DNA of 64,000 bases from Shewanella japonica (GTDB lineage Bacteria; Pseudomonadota; Gammaproteobacteria; Enterobacterales; Shewanellaceae), in assembly GCF_002075795.1 (NCBI RefSeq), contig NZ_CP020472.1, forward strand, positions 2,587,001-2,651,000, read 5' to 3'. Shown here in pieces: positions 20,862 through 30,110 of this stretch (positions are counted from its first letter, which is position 1; each line of letters starts with the position of its first letter). The translations under genes were made by a program, and so were the position numbers. Under the pieces are notes generated by a model, which had not been told where the DNA came from, searched no databases, and worked only from the letters and a program-made list of their open reading frames with translations.

Positions 20862-22774
20862 TACAAATATAGAACCCCTGATGGATTAAGTAGTGAAGCT
20901 TTCCTTGCTGGCAAATAGCCAAATACTAAACCAAGCAATATCGAAAAAATGCTTGATATAATGATTGAATAATAACTAATAACTATAGAATACTGACTTA
21001 TAAACAATGTTATTAACATAAATAGAAAATAAGATGAAACGATACCAACAAGAGCACCAATCGAGGACAATAGGATCGACTCTAGTAGAAACTGGCTCAT
21101 AATATCAGAAGGACAAGCACCAACAGACAACCGAATACCAATCTCGGGCCTTCTCTCATTTACAGAAGATAACATGACATTCATTATTCCTACACCAGAC
21201 ACAGTTAATGTTATGAACGCTATTGATATTATGAGAACTGTAAGTCTGGTAGCTGTTTCAAGTGACATCCTAACCATCTCAATATCACTATCTACAATAA
21301 AATCTTTGCCCAGATATTTTTTTTCAAAATAATGCTGCACTTTTAACTGTGAATCTTCTAGTAAATCTTTTACCTTAACATTAACAATAATTTCGTTGAG
21401 AGGTGCTTCACCCACTACAAATTTTTTCATTGATTTATATGGTAAATAGATAACTTTTTGCTGATAGAACATTGTATTTGCATTTTCTACTATACCAATT
21501 ATCTCAAAAACACTTTTACCTATTTTTAGATAATTATGAGTATGGTTTAATAAATTAATATCATTAGCTTGAGCGAAACTTTGACTGACCAATATAACCT
21601 GAGAACTTTCAGAATAATGTAAATCTGAAATTTTTCTTCCTGACACCAATTTAGTTTTAGTTATATTAAAATATTGTTCATTAACACCATAAACATCAAC
21701 ATTCTTACCTAATATTTTTTGATTCATTTTTAATACAGGAGATGCCTGATGAATATTGTCAATACTTAACAATTCATGTGCATCAGTAACGTCAAAACTT
21801 TTTAACCCACCATCCAAACTAGTAGATACTTTAATAGTATCTTCACTTATTTTTCCAATATTTTTTAAAATATCGTTTTTAGCACCTTCTCCCACTGAGA
21901 CAGTTAGAATGATTGAAATAATGGCGAATATAATACCTAGCATTGATAAAAAAGATTGTGTTTTTTTGGCTAAAACAGCTCGAAAAGCCATCTGAAAAGC
22001 AACTTTATTTACTTCTCTTTTTCTTAAATCACTTGTAGTTACATGAGCCTTTTTTCTATGATTATTAGGGTTGTTTATTTCACTTTTTACTATTATACCG
22101 TCTTGTAACTCTACACTTCTATCACACAATGCTTTTACTTCATTATCATGAGTAACTATAATTACAGCATGACCTTCATCGCTCAATTTACTTAATACGG
22201 ACATCACTTCATCACGATTTTTATTATCAAGCGCACCTGTTGGTTCATCTGCTATAATTAACTTCGGACTATTAATCAAGGCTCTAATAATACAGACTCG
22301 TTGTTGTTGTCCGCCAGAAAGTTCATCAGGTTTATGGTGTAAAATATGAGACAAACCAAAAGCATTAAAAAGCGACTTTGCCTTTCTTGTACAAGCATCC
22401 ACATCAAGGCTTGAATAATGACTAGGTAGCATTGCATTTTCAAGAGCAGTTAAGTAGGATATTAAGTTATAAGATTGGAATATCATACCAATATTGGCAT
22501 TACGGATCCGAGCTCGCGCCTTCGGATTGGCCGAAGAAATATCCTCTCCACAAATGCATACTGAGCCAGATGTTGGAGTATCTAAACCAGATATCAGGTT
22601 CATTAGCGTCGACTTACCTGAACCAGAACATCCTGTAATAGCAATCATTTCACCAAAACCAACCTCAAAAGAAACATTGTTTAGGGCAATAATTTTGGAG
22701 TTTTTTATATCACCCGGCTTTTGAAAATGTTTACTTAAACGACTAACTTTAACTGAGACATGTCTATTATCCAT
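20861..22774 (-). CDS. MacB-like ABC transporter (ATPase plus FtsX-type permease)
   Basis: 637 residues. The N-terminal ATPase has Walker A (TGCSGSGKSTL), signature (ELSGGQQQRVCIIRAL) and Walker B (LIIADEPTGALD). After a linker, one membrane helix (~residue 275), a periplasmic MacB_PCD domain and three C-terminal helices follow, ending with GYLPARKASLLNPSGVL. This is the MacB layout. MacB pumps take substrates from the periplasm through MacA and TolC. It overlaps the adaptor gene by 8 bases and touches the outer-membrane gene, so the three probably form one tripartite pump. Confidence 0.88.
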   Translation of the reverse strand: MDNRHVSVKVSRLSKHFQKPGDIKNSKIIALNNVSFEVGFGEMIAITGCSGSGKSTLMNLISGLDTPTSGSVCICGEDISSANPKARARIRNANIGMIFQSYNLISYLTALENAMLPSHYSSLDVDACTRKAKSLFNAFGLSHILHHKPDELSGGQQQRVCIIRALINSPKLIIADEPTGALDNKNRDEVMSVLSKLSDEGHAVIIVTHDNEVKALCDRSVELQDGIIVKSEINNPNNHRKKAHVTTSDLRKREVNKVAFQMAFRAVLAKKTQSFLSMLGIIFAIISIILTVSVGEGAKNDILKNIGKISEDTIKVSTSLDGGLKSFDVTDAHELLSIDNIHQASPVLKMNQKILGKNVDVYGVNEQYFNITKTKLVSGRKISDLHYSESSQVILVSQSFAQANDINLLNHTHNYLKIGKSVFEIIGIVENANTMFYQQKVIYLPYKSMKKFVVGEAPLNEIIVNVKVKDLLEDSQLKVQHYFEKKYLGKDFIVDSDIEMVRMSLETATRLTVLIISIAFITLTVSGVGIMNVMLSSVNERRPEIGIRLSVGACPSDIMSQFLLESILLSSIGALVGIVSSYFLFMLITLFISQYSIVISYYSIIISSIFSILLGLVFGYLPARKASLLNPSGVLYL

Positions 22775-23891
22775 TAACTTTACTCACAATAACTGTCTCG
22801 CCAAGTTCAAGTCCTGAGATGATCTCTACATTGTCCAAGTCACTTAAACCCAATACAACCTTTTTTTTCAATGAGTTACCATTATTTAGCACCTCAACAA
22901 AGAACTCACCTTGCTTGCCAATATGAATACTTTCTTTAGGAGCAATAACTACATTTTCAACTTTATCTATAACTATTTTTACTGGCAATGTCATAGATGT
23001 GAATAATTCATTTCTATTATTAGGAATTAAAAATGAAGCATTATAAAAAATGACTTGTCCTATGGTATTCATTTTTTGTGAATTAGAGTCAGCAAGATAG
23101 TCATCAGGAACTATGCGGATAGCAGTCAAACTGGTCGTTATATCTTGGTTTATCAAAATAACTTGCTTTCCTATTTCTATTTTAGACATATCAAACTCTG
23201 AAATAGCTACGTTAGCCTTCATCATGTCAGTATTTGCTAAAACCATAATCACTGGAGAGGTCTGTGAGGAGACTATCGTTTGACCTTCACTCATGAGTAA
23301 ACCTAATACCTTGCCATCTATTGGTGCTCTAATTCTTGTGTAACTTAGTTGTGCTTTAGCAGTGTCTAATTCTCCTTTTAATTGATTAATAGATAAGTCA
23401 TCAATTCGTAGTTGAGACATGACCTGATGATAGTCTGATCTAACTTGCTCTAATTCTCTAAAAACCCCAGCACCTTCTTTAAACAAATTTTCTTGTCTAT
23501 TTACTTCTATTTTTAGCTGGTCATATTTGATCTTTGTAATATTTCTTTGGGCCAAGCTGCTTTGATATTGAGATTCTACAATTTCAACTTCGTTTTCTTG
23601 TAATTTGGGATCAATTTCTACGAGTATCTGGCCAGCAACAACATTCTGCCCCTCCGATACATGGATTTTTGTTATTTGCCCATTCACTTGTGCACCAATA
23701 TCCACCCTTTTTATGGGTTCTAGTGTTGCATTTGCAAGAATGTAACTTAAAATATCACCTTTTTTTACCATTGAAGATAGGTATCTACTATTACCTTTAT
23801 CATAGATTTTACGTGAATTCTGACTCACATTGTTCCAGACAAAAGTAACTGAAACTAAGCAGAATAAAATAATAAGTATGCTTCTTATCAT
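22767..23891 (-). CDS. MacA/HlyD-type periplasmic adaptor
   Basis: 374 residues: one N-terminal membrane helix, then a split lipoyl/barrel-sandwich domain (VNGQITKIHVSEGQNVVAGQ ... YTRIRAPIDGKVLGLLMSEG), a coiled-coil hairpin between them (~residues 95-180), and a beta-barrel and membrane-proximal domain. The layout is that of MacA-type adaptors rather than the longer CvaA type. It overlaps both neighbours by 4-8 bases. It probably links the MacB-like transporter to the TolC-like channel; service to the C39 exporter as well cannot be excluded. Confidence 0.87.
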   Translation of the reverse strand: MIRSILIILFCLVSVTFVWNNVSQNSRKIYDKGNSRYLSSMVKKGDILSYILANATLEPIKRVDIGAQVNGQITKIHVSEGQNVVAGQILVEIDPKLQENEVEIVESQYQSSLAQRNITKIKYDQLKIEVNRQENLFKEGAGVFRELEQVRSDYHQVMSQLRIDDLSINQLKGELDTAKAQLSYTRIRAPIDGKVLGLLMSEGQTIVSSQTSPVIMVLANTDMMKANVAISEFDMSKIEIGKQVILINQDITTSLTAIRIVPDDYLADSNSQKMNTIGQVIFYNASFLIPNNRNELFTSMTLPVKIVIDKVENVVIAPKESIHIGKQGEFFVEVLNNGNSLKKKVVLGLSDLDNVEIISGLELGETVIVSKVNG

Positions 23892-25906
23892 TTTTTTAAC
23901 TCAATTATATTATCAAAACTTTCTAAGCTGACTTTATTGTGCGACGAAATGACTACAGTCCTTTTTGAACTTAACACTTTATTTATAATTTCCTCGCTAT
24001 CCTTGCTATTTAAATTACTAGTTGGCTCGTCAAGTAATAAAATCGGCTTGTTAGATATCATAGCTCTAATCAATAAAAGCTTTTGCTTTTCTCCACTTGA
24101 AAAAGGATTGTTTGATTCACTTACTTTTGTATGTAATCCGTCTGGTAATGAAGTTACAATTGCATCTAAATCGAAAAAATCAATCCAATAATTAACTAAT
24201 TCTTTAGGTATAAACTCCATAAATAATGTTAAGTTATCAATTAAAGAACCATCAATAAGCCTTTGGTTGTTACAGTGATAATAAGAAATACTACGTAGCA
24301 TACTTGAAGTGCAAATTTCACTATCGACAAAAGCATTTCCACTGTCTATTTCATATTCACCACTTAGTATTTTAAGTAACGTTGTCTTGCCAGCCCCACT
24401 TACGCCAGTCAACAACAAACTATCATTAGCTTTAATCGAAAAATCGGGGAAAGACATGTTGTTAATATCAGTACTAGATTGAGTTTTAGTTGATTTAAAA
24501 TGATTAAACATTAGGCCAGATAAACTAATCCTGTTAAAACTAAAATTAACAATCTGTCGCTCATCTTTTTTATATTCAATGAAATCAGCTGCTTTTTGTT
24601 CAGTAATAGTAAATAGAGATGACTCTACATACAAAGACACTAGACTAGTTAATGAGTCTGAAGCTACCCCTTTAATAAAAACAAATGAAAACGCAAATGA
24701 TAGCGGCATTCCTTCTGATTTTACAAAATAAAACATTAACATAAGCACAATAATACTTTCTAAGGACGCTAAAACACTCTTTATAGAAGAGAAACCGAAA
24801 CTGACAAAAAATCGTTGGCGGTCGACCTCTAAAGTACTTTTAACCATAATTTTAAATTTAGAAATAATTTGGTTATCAGCATTCATTGATTTTATGTCAG
24901 AAATAGATTGTGAACAATCTAACAAGAATCTTTCTTTTTTCTCTTCACGTTCAAAGTCTAAATTATGAAATTCTTCTTCTCTAGATTTTTCTAAAAAACT
25001 AACAAATATTATCAATAGAGTAAAAACTAAAAATATTAGTGCTGCCAGCCAGTTAATATATAACAAGACTAAATTTGTAAAAGTGGCTATTACAGTCGAA
25101 ACTAAAATTTCATTATAGAAGATTGACTTCCTTACCTTGACTGAAACATAACTATGTAAACGATTTATAAAATCAGTAGGATGCCGTTTAGAAAAAAAAG
25201 ACAACTTATTACTTAAAAGTAATTTTAAATTAAAAGAATATTGGTCATATTCAGTTTTTTGAGATATCTGTATTGTTCGTTTACCTAAATAAAAACTTGA
25301 CACTAGGGATACAATGGCAAACAACAATATATAACATACTGTATCCCAGGATATTTCATTATTAGTTAGGAATGTGTCTTTCTGTATTATACCAAAATAA
25401 GGAATTGCGAATACCGAAAGGGAAGAAAAAAGAGAAAGAAAAATGATGAAAAAATCAAGTTTCTTAAAGTCAAAAAAAACTTTTTCTTTTTTAGGCTTTT
25501 CTACAGAGCCTACTTTTTCATCTTCAACTAATAGTAGAGCATAACCAGACATTAGCGGCAAAAGCTGACGAATATCAAGCACTTGCTTACCTAACGCAGG
25601 ATTTAATATCTCAACACAATTATTATTAACTTTAGTTAAAATAACAAAGTGCCCCTGGTTAAGGTGCAATATAGCAGGAACAGAAATATGCCTTATATCA
25701 TCGACACTAAACTCTACAGCTTTTAATTTTATCCCGATATTATCAGAAACCTTAATAAGATCTAATAAACTAACCCCAAAAACACTAGGTTGAATATAGT
25801 TTCTCAGCTCACTCAAAGAAACATACTTGTTAACATGGATGGATAGCATAGAAAGACAAGCTAGCCCGCATTCGGCAGGCTCACCTTGATAAACAATACT
25901 GGTCAT
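23888..25906 (-). CDS. C39-peptidase ABC exporter (PCAT) for double-glycine peptides
   Basis: 672 residues. The N-terminal C39 peptidase has Gln7, Cys13 (QGEPAECGLACLSM) and His86 (GHFVILT); the usual third residue Asp is Asn102 (LNPALG). A six-helix transmembrane domain (~residues 150-420) follows, then an ATPase with Walker A (TGVSGAGKTTLLKIL), a modified signature (FSSGEKQKLLLIRAM), Walker B (PILLLDEPTSNL) and H-loop (VVISSH). Such transporters cleave leaders after Gly-Gly and export the core. The two nearby peptides with textbook Gly-Gly leaders are the obvious substrates. It lies 3 bp after the acyltransferase-like gene and overlaps the adaptor gene by 4. Confidence 0.92.
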   Translation of the reverse strand: MTSIVYQGEPAECGLACLSMLSIHVNKYVSLSELRNYIQPSVFGVSLLDLIKVSDNIGIKLKAVEFSVDDIRHISVPAILHLNQGHFVILTKVNNNCVEILNPALGKQVLDIRQLLPLMSGYALLLVEDEKVGSVEKPKKEKVFFDFKKLDFFIIFLSLFSSLSVFAIPYFGIIQKDTFLTNNEISWDTVCYILLFAIVSLVSSFYLGKRTIQISQKTEYDQYSFNLKLLLSNKLSFFSKRHPTDFINRLHSYVSVKVRKSIFYNEILVSTVIATFTNLVLLYINWLAALIFLVFTLLIIFVSFLEKSREEEFHNLDFEREEKKERFLLDCSQSISDIKSMNADNQIISKFKIMVKSTLEVDRQRFFVSFGFSSIKSVLASLESIIVLMLMFYFVKSEGMPLSFAFSFVFIKGVASDSLTSLVSLYVESSLFTITEQKAADFIEYKKDERQIVNFSFNRISLSGLMFNHFKSTKTQSSTDINNMSFPDFSIKANDSLLLTGVSGAGKTTLLKILSGEYEIDSGNAFVDSEICTSSMLRSISYYHCNNQRLIDGSLIDNLTLFMEFIPKELVNYWIDFFDLDAIVTSLPDGLHTKVSESNNPFSSGEKQKLLLIRAMISNKPILLLDEPTSNLNSKDSEEIINKVLSSKRTVVISSHNKVSLESFDNIIELKK

Positions 25907-25909
25907 TAC

Positions 25910-26866
25910 TTACCCGTTATAATAAAAAAAAGAACTAAAATGCCAAAACATCCATTGATTACTAACCTTCGAAATTAGTACCTTCTCGACAGTCTTTGGT
26001 ATTTCTCTATCAACATCTTGAGCTTCAATGTATGGAAGTGTTTCTAGCTTTAACATCCCCAATCTGATGTGGACATAGTATGGTAATATAACTGCATTTA
26101 AAGATTCAGGTAGTTTGAATGGTCCTCGATGCATCAAAGCAACTTTGTTAAACATACTAACTTTCATAAATTTATTACCCTTTAAATATTGAGCAGTATA
26201 TTCAGGTATGGCATCGAGAAAGACTAAGCATTCCCCAGCCCCCCTTTTAAAGGACCTCATCATAGAAACTATTTCTTTTTTACTTGCACTCTCATTTCCT
26301 AGGACGTTTATAAGGTACAGATTATCTATGACATTATCATCATAAGGACAGCCTGAACGGTTCCAGTTTTTTTTCCACCCATTATTTCCGACATTTGATA
26401 AACACCATAAACGTTTATCTGTTGAATGAGCAGCGATTAAGCAGGCGAATTCATCAGAAAATATATGCATAGGCATCAAAATAACTTTACTCCCAGTTTT
26501 TTCAGATACATTTTTTATTGCAGATTCCAAAACAGAACCGCAATTTGCGATCTGATTTTTTAAAGATTTGTTATTCTTAGCATAATGAGACAAGTATTTT
26601 ATTTTAATTTTTTCATAATCAATAATTGAATCAAAAAATGATTGTCTTAATTCATCTGAAAGCACTTCCCTTCTATTATTACGTGAAACCCTTCGCATGA
26701 CCGAGTTAAACCCTAAAAGGCTATTTACAATACAAATTAAATAAGATAACAACAAAAATAAAAAAGAAGTAATAGAGTTACGCATTAATAAAGACATGAT
26801 ATAATTAATTAATGCGATACTCTTTACTTTACCATGTAAAAATAATGATAAAAATTTAAAGTACAT
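25910..26866 (-). CDS. LpxL/HtrB-like acyltransferase homologue in the peptide operon
   Basis: 318 residues. There is a hydrophobic N-terminal segment (~residues 28-55), then a soluble domain with H134-x4-E139 (MHIFSDEF), the catalytic dyad pattern of lipid A late acyltransferases. Further on are GECLVFLDAIPEY, a segment resembling the family's Gly/Asp block, and a C-terminal aromatic block SNQWMFWHFSSF like the family's QW-x-W. Overall similarity is weak, so assignment rests on motif order. It sits between a precursor peptide gene and the exporter, and might acylate the peptide or a lipid, or act in self-protection; these are inferences. A duplicated copy of its first ~11 codons lies at 28042-28075. 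Confidence 0.55.
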   Translation of the reverse strand: MYFKFLSLFLHGKVKSIALINYIMSLLMRNSITSFLFLLLSYLICIVNSLLGFNSVMRRVSRNNRREVLSDELRQSFFDSIIDYEKIKIKYLSHYAKNNKSLKNQIANCGSVLESAIKNVSEKTGSKVILMPMHIFSDEFACLIAAHSTDKRLWCLSNVGNNGWKKNWNRSGCPYDDNVIDNLYLINVLGNESASKKEIVSMMRSFKRGAGECLVFLDAIPEYTAQYLKGNKFMKVSMFNKVALMHRGPFKLPESLNAVILPYYVHIRLGMLKLETLPYIEAQDVDREIPKTVEKVLISKVSNQWMFWHFSSFFYYNG

Positions 26867-26950
26867 ATAAACCTTAAAATTACCCCTCGCAAAAACTCAA
26901 TCAACCAGTCTTGAAGCAAGGAGTAATAACAAGTAAAAGTTAAACAAAAA

Positions 26951-27247
26951 TTAGAAGTAAATTACATCTACCTGTGGCCCCGCCCCCTTACCATTAGCGC
27001 CTACGCTGCTACCCCAAACTCTAGCACCATTTGGGCTACCACCATTTGCACCAAACTTATTTAATGCCCACTGTCGACATTGAGAACCACCCATTGAATT
27101 TACTTGATTTTTCTTGAAAGTACCCGGCAATGTTGTACTTCCAAGTCCATTTGAACTACCATCATTTAGTTTAGCAATACAAGTAACCTTGTACTTTTTA
27201 CCACCAAGAACCGACTCCAGCTCTTTACCATTCATTTCCCTAAACAT
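26951..27247 (-). CDS. Double-glycine leader precursor peptide 1 (bacteriocin/microcin-like)
   Basis: 98 residues: a 16-residue leader MFREMNGKELESVLGG with the classic M-x-E-(L/M)-x3-EL-x2-V-x-GG pattern, then an 82-residue Gly-, Asn- and Lys-rich core. The core has two Cys (VTC near residue 23 and SQCRQW near 57), which could form a disulfide, and a hydrophobic end VDVIYF. AGAGG lies eight bases before the ATG. The adjacent C39 exporter fits as processing transporter. It is 74% or so similar by eye to the second peptide, with leader and C-terminus nearly unchanged. A 13-bp repeat array lies upstream. Antibacterial activity is inferred, not shown; no immunity gene was recognised. Confidence 0.85.
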   Translation of the reverse strand: MFREMNGKELESVLGGKKYKVTCIAKLNDGSSNGLGSTTLPGTFKKNQVNSMGGSQCRQWALNKFGANGGSPNGARVWGSSVGANGKGAGPQVDVIYF

Positions 27248-27293
27248 AATTTAAACCTCTTTTTTAAAATTGTTAAAAATCTAGTTGATTAAC

Positions 27294-27410
27294 ATTCAAA
27301 TAAAATATTCAAATAAAATATTCAAATAAAATATTCAAATAAAATATTCAAATAAAATATTCAAATAAAATATTCAAATAAAATATTCAAATAAAATATT
27401 CAAATAAAAT
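27294..27410. repeat. Nine-unit 13-bp tandem repeat upstream of precursor 1
   Basis: The unit ATTCAAATAAAAT is repeated nine times without error (117 bp), 47-163 bases upstream of the precursor 1 start. At the corresponding place before precursor 2 (28504) only one unit is present. Such short repeats change copy number by slippage and here could alter promoter spacing. Confidence 0.95.
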
Positions 27411-27583
27411 AATTAAATAAACAACAGGTATAATATTAACCGATAAAGAAGCGCTACTAAATAGCACAAAGACAATACAAAATTAGCAAAATGCTAAGCC
27501 ATCAATTATCCATAGCGGGCTAAATTAAAATAATAACTGCAATACTCTTAATAGAGGCATAAAAGAAGCCAACCGCCAAAAGT

Positions 27584-27950
27584 GGTAAGCTTTATCTCTC
27601 CAAAAAAAAGAGTATCACAATGAGTTATTAGCAGTTGACCGAGGAAGAAATACCAGATTTAAGCCCTTTGGAGCAAGGAATTCCAGTTGCAGAGATTGCG
27701 CGTACAGTAAAATGTCACCGCTCAACCATTTATCGAGAATTAAAACGGTCTGGTAAAACTAAGTGTTACTGCCTTGATGAAGCACATCTAAGAAGACTTC
27801 ATTTAAGGCAATCCTCACGTAAATACCGCATACCTAGGAAACAAGTTGAATTTATTGAGTGCTTGGTAGGAAAAGACTGGAGCCCTGAGCAGATTGCTAA
27901 TGTCTTAACAGCAATCGGGCAACCCGTTAGCCATGAGTGGATTTAATGCT
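27584..27950 (+). pseudogene. IS30-family transposase remnant (N-terminal part)
   Basis: From the likely original ATG at 27620 the frame hits TAG after three codons, then reads QLTEEE...IARTVKCHRSTIYREL, the IS30 helix-turn-helix, through to SHEWI and stop at 27946. The DDE catalytic domain is missing. It lies between the two duplicated precursor units. Confidence 0.85.
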
Positions 27951-28041
27951 TAACGTTCAAGCAACCATCAGTCATTTTTAATCAAATGATGATGGCAGAT
28001 TGATTTTTCAAGTATCGCACTTGAGAGTTGAATTCGGGCCG

Positions 28042-28630
28042 TATAAAAATAATGATAAAAATTTAAAGTACATATAAACCTTAAAATTACCCCTCGCAAT
28101 AACTCAATCAACCAATCTTGAAGCAATGAGTAAGGAGCAAGAACAATTAAAAGTTAAACAAAAATTAGAAATAAATTACATCAACCGTTGGCCCCCGCCC
28201 CTTACCATTAGCACCGCGGCTGTGACCCCAAATTTTAGCACCACTTTGACTACCACCAGCTGGACCGAAATGGTTTAATGCCCACTGTTTACATTTAGGG
28301 CCACCCATAGAATTTACTTGATTCCTCTTGAAAACATCCGGCAATGTTTCACTTCCAAGTTCTATACCACGAATCAGTTTAGCAGTACATGTAACCTTGT
28401 ACTTTTTACCACCAAGAACCGACTCCAACTCTTTACCATTTATTTCCCTAAACATAATTAAATCCTCTTTTTTAAAAATAGATAAAGCTCTGGTTGATTA
28501 ACATTCAAATAAAACACTAAAAGTAATTGAATAAACAACAGATATATTATTAACCGATAAAGAAGCGCAAATGAATAGCACAATGACAATACAAAAATAA
28601 GAAAATGCCAATCCGCCAATTATCTATAGA
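28042..28630 (-). repeat. Duplicated precursor segment (second copy of ~26832-27500)
   Basis: The segment carrying precursor 2, its downstream spacer and the first ~11 codons of the acyltransferase-like gene (MYFKFLSLFLY) is a diverged direct copy of the segment around precursor 1. The two copies are 1208 bp apart (precursor starts at 27247 and 28455). The copy of the acyltransferase gene is cut off at about 28040, where IS30-associated sequence begins. Confidence 0.85.
28165..28455 (-). CDS. Double-glycine leader precursor peptide 2 (paralogue)
   Basis: 96 residues: leader MFREINGKELESVLGG, then an 80-residue core with the same two Cys positions (VTC, PKCKQW), a shared FKxNQVNSMGG block and the shared end VDVIYF. 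Differences concentrate in the loop after the first Cys and in the Gly/Ser-rich second half (GPAGGSQSGAKIWGHSRG versus GANGGSPNGARVWGSSVG). A strong ribosome-binding site (AGAGG) is kept. It is separated from the exporter operon by an IS30 relic, so it probably depends on its own promoter. It could be a second active peptide, a two-component partner, or a duplicated spare. Confidence 0.83.
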   Translation of the reverse strand: MFREINGKELESVLGGKKYKVTCTAKLIRGIELGSETLPDVFKRNQVNSMGGPKCKQWALNHFGPAGGSQSGAKIWGHSRGANGKGRGPTVDVIYF

Positions 28631-28654
28631 GGCGCTACTATTGAAGTGAAACAC

Positions 28655-29362
28655 ATATCCTGTGCAGGGGCTGATCATATTTGATCGCTTTATAGACCTA
28701 TTATTTAAAAACAATGAGATATAAATAACTTGATTGATCCAACCAGTATGATCAAATAGGTTTCTTTTTCTTTGCCTTTTGACCGATTATGCTAAAACAC
28801 CTTGATAACATAACCGATTGCCGTTCCTATATAAATCAACAACATGATGTTATTGACATCTGTTTCCTTGTACTAAGTGCCGTCATCTCTAGTGCTCAAA
28901 GCTGGTCTGCTTACCATGAATTCGGCACGTTGAAATTGGAATGGTTACGAAAATGCCGCCCGATTACCAATGGTATTCCCAGCCAGCTAGGCATTGGTCG
29001 CATCTTTAGGGAAGTAATCCTTGCTAGGCGCCTTGTTGAGTTGGGGCAACGAGCATCGGCCTAGCACTGGTCTATCATCTATAGGGATTGATGGCAAAGT
29101 GTTTAAAGCTGCGAAACATCAGCTTCAAGTGCTGCATTACATGTGGTAATGGCATGTGATAAAAGCTCTGGTTTAGTATTTAGAGTTAAATCAGGTGCGA
29201 GCAAAAAGAGTGAACTCAAACTCGTTCAAGTATTGCTTACGTGTCTTGATTTGAAATCGGAATTACTGACATTTGATGCATTGGGCTTTTAATCACAAAT
29301 ACCTGATTATAAAGTAAAAGAAGGTGGGGATTGTATTTTACAAATCAAAGGTAACCAGCCCA
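28655..29362 (+). pseudogene. ISAs1-family transposase remnant
   Basis: The frame from 28789 (MLKHLDNITDCRSYINQQHD) matches the N-terminal domain of ISAs1/H-repeat transposases, including NGIPSQLGIGRIFR. After a stop at 29064 other frames continue with IGIDGKVFKAAKHQLQVLHY, VSACDKSSGLVFRVKSGASK, LLTFDALGFQSQIPDYKVK and CILQIKGNQP, the following family blocks. The C-terminus is lost at the junction with an IS3 relic at about 29363. Confidence 0.85.
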
Positions 29363-30110
29363 TACTTAGGTAACATTACCTAACCAGACTTCGTTAGGTG
29401 CAGTGACAGCGAATTGTCGACCTAAGTGTTTAGGGATTTCAATATGTTCTACTGCCGCTTTTCGGTATTTGTGTTTAGGTACCTGACAGCTAACTATACC
29501 CAACTCTTTCATCAACTTAGTGGCACGATAACGGCTTAGCGAGACACCTTGCTGGGTAACCATATCTGCAATCGTTCTAGTACCTGCCGACCCATTACTT
29601 GCAGTGTGTACTTAGCTGACTAGGCTGCGAAGCTTGACCTTATCTGCGTTAATGGTTGTTGGTCTCTTTCTGCAATATTTGTCACTACTACGATGAATAC
29701 TGAACACTTCACATAATGTATTTATGCTGTAGCTCTGCCTGAGTTTTCTCAATTATTAAGAATTGTTCAGTGAGTCCGACATCAACAGAGCTGCGGCTTT
29801 TTTTAATATTTCGTTGTTCTGCTGGGGGCTAGCAAGTTTCTTTTTATCTCTCGAAGTTCAATTTATTCTGCTGATATAGGTGATGCTTTAGGTTGCTTAA
29901 CTTATCGCTCTTTTCTTAATTGTCGAACCCATTTATCCATGGTTGATTAACCTATACTCATGGCTTGAGCAGCTTCAACGATTGAGTCATTTTGATTTAG
30001 CACTAATTGAGCAGATTCAAGTTTAAATTCTGCGCTAAAAAGTCTTCTTGTACGTTTTTTCATAGCGTCACCTATTATCTTATGAAGTGATGAAATTACC
30101 TCTAACTAGG
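29363..30110 (-). pseudogene. IS3-family element remnant (orfA plus start of orfB)
   Basis: From ATG at 30063 an orfA-like frame reads MKKRTRRLFSAEFKLESAQL... with internal stops (after MSIG and after RKER). Then comes an orfB frame at 29563-29366 with SLSRYRATKLMKELGIVSCQ and ending at APNEVWLGNVT and stop, just before the first catalytic Asp region would continue. Multiple stops and truncation make it dead. Confidence 0.85.

Noticed and set aside
27294..27410. CRISPR-like regular repeat
   Set aside because: Units are contiguous 13-mers with no spacers and no cas genes, so it is a simple tandem repeat.
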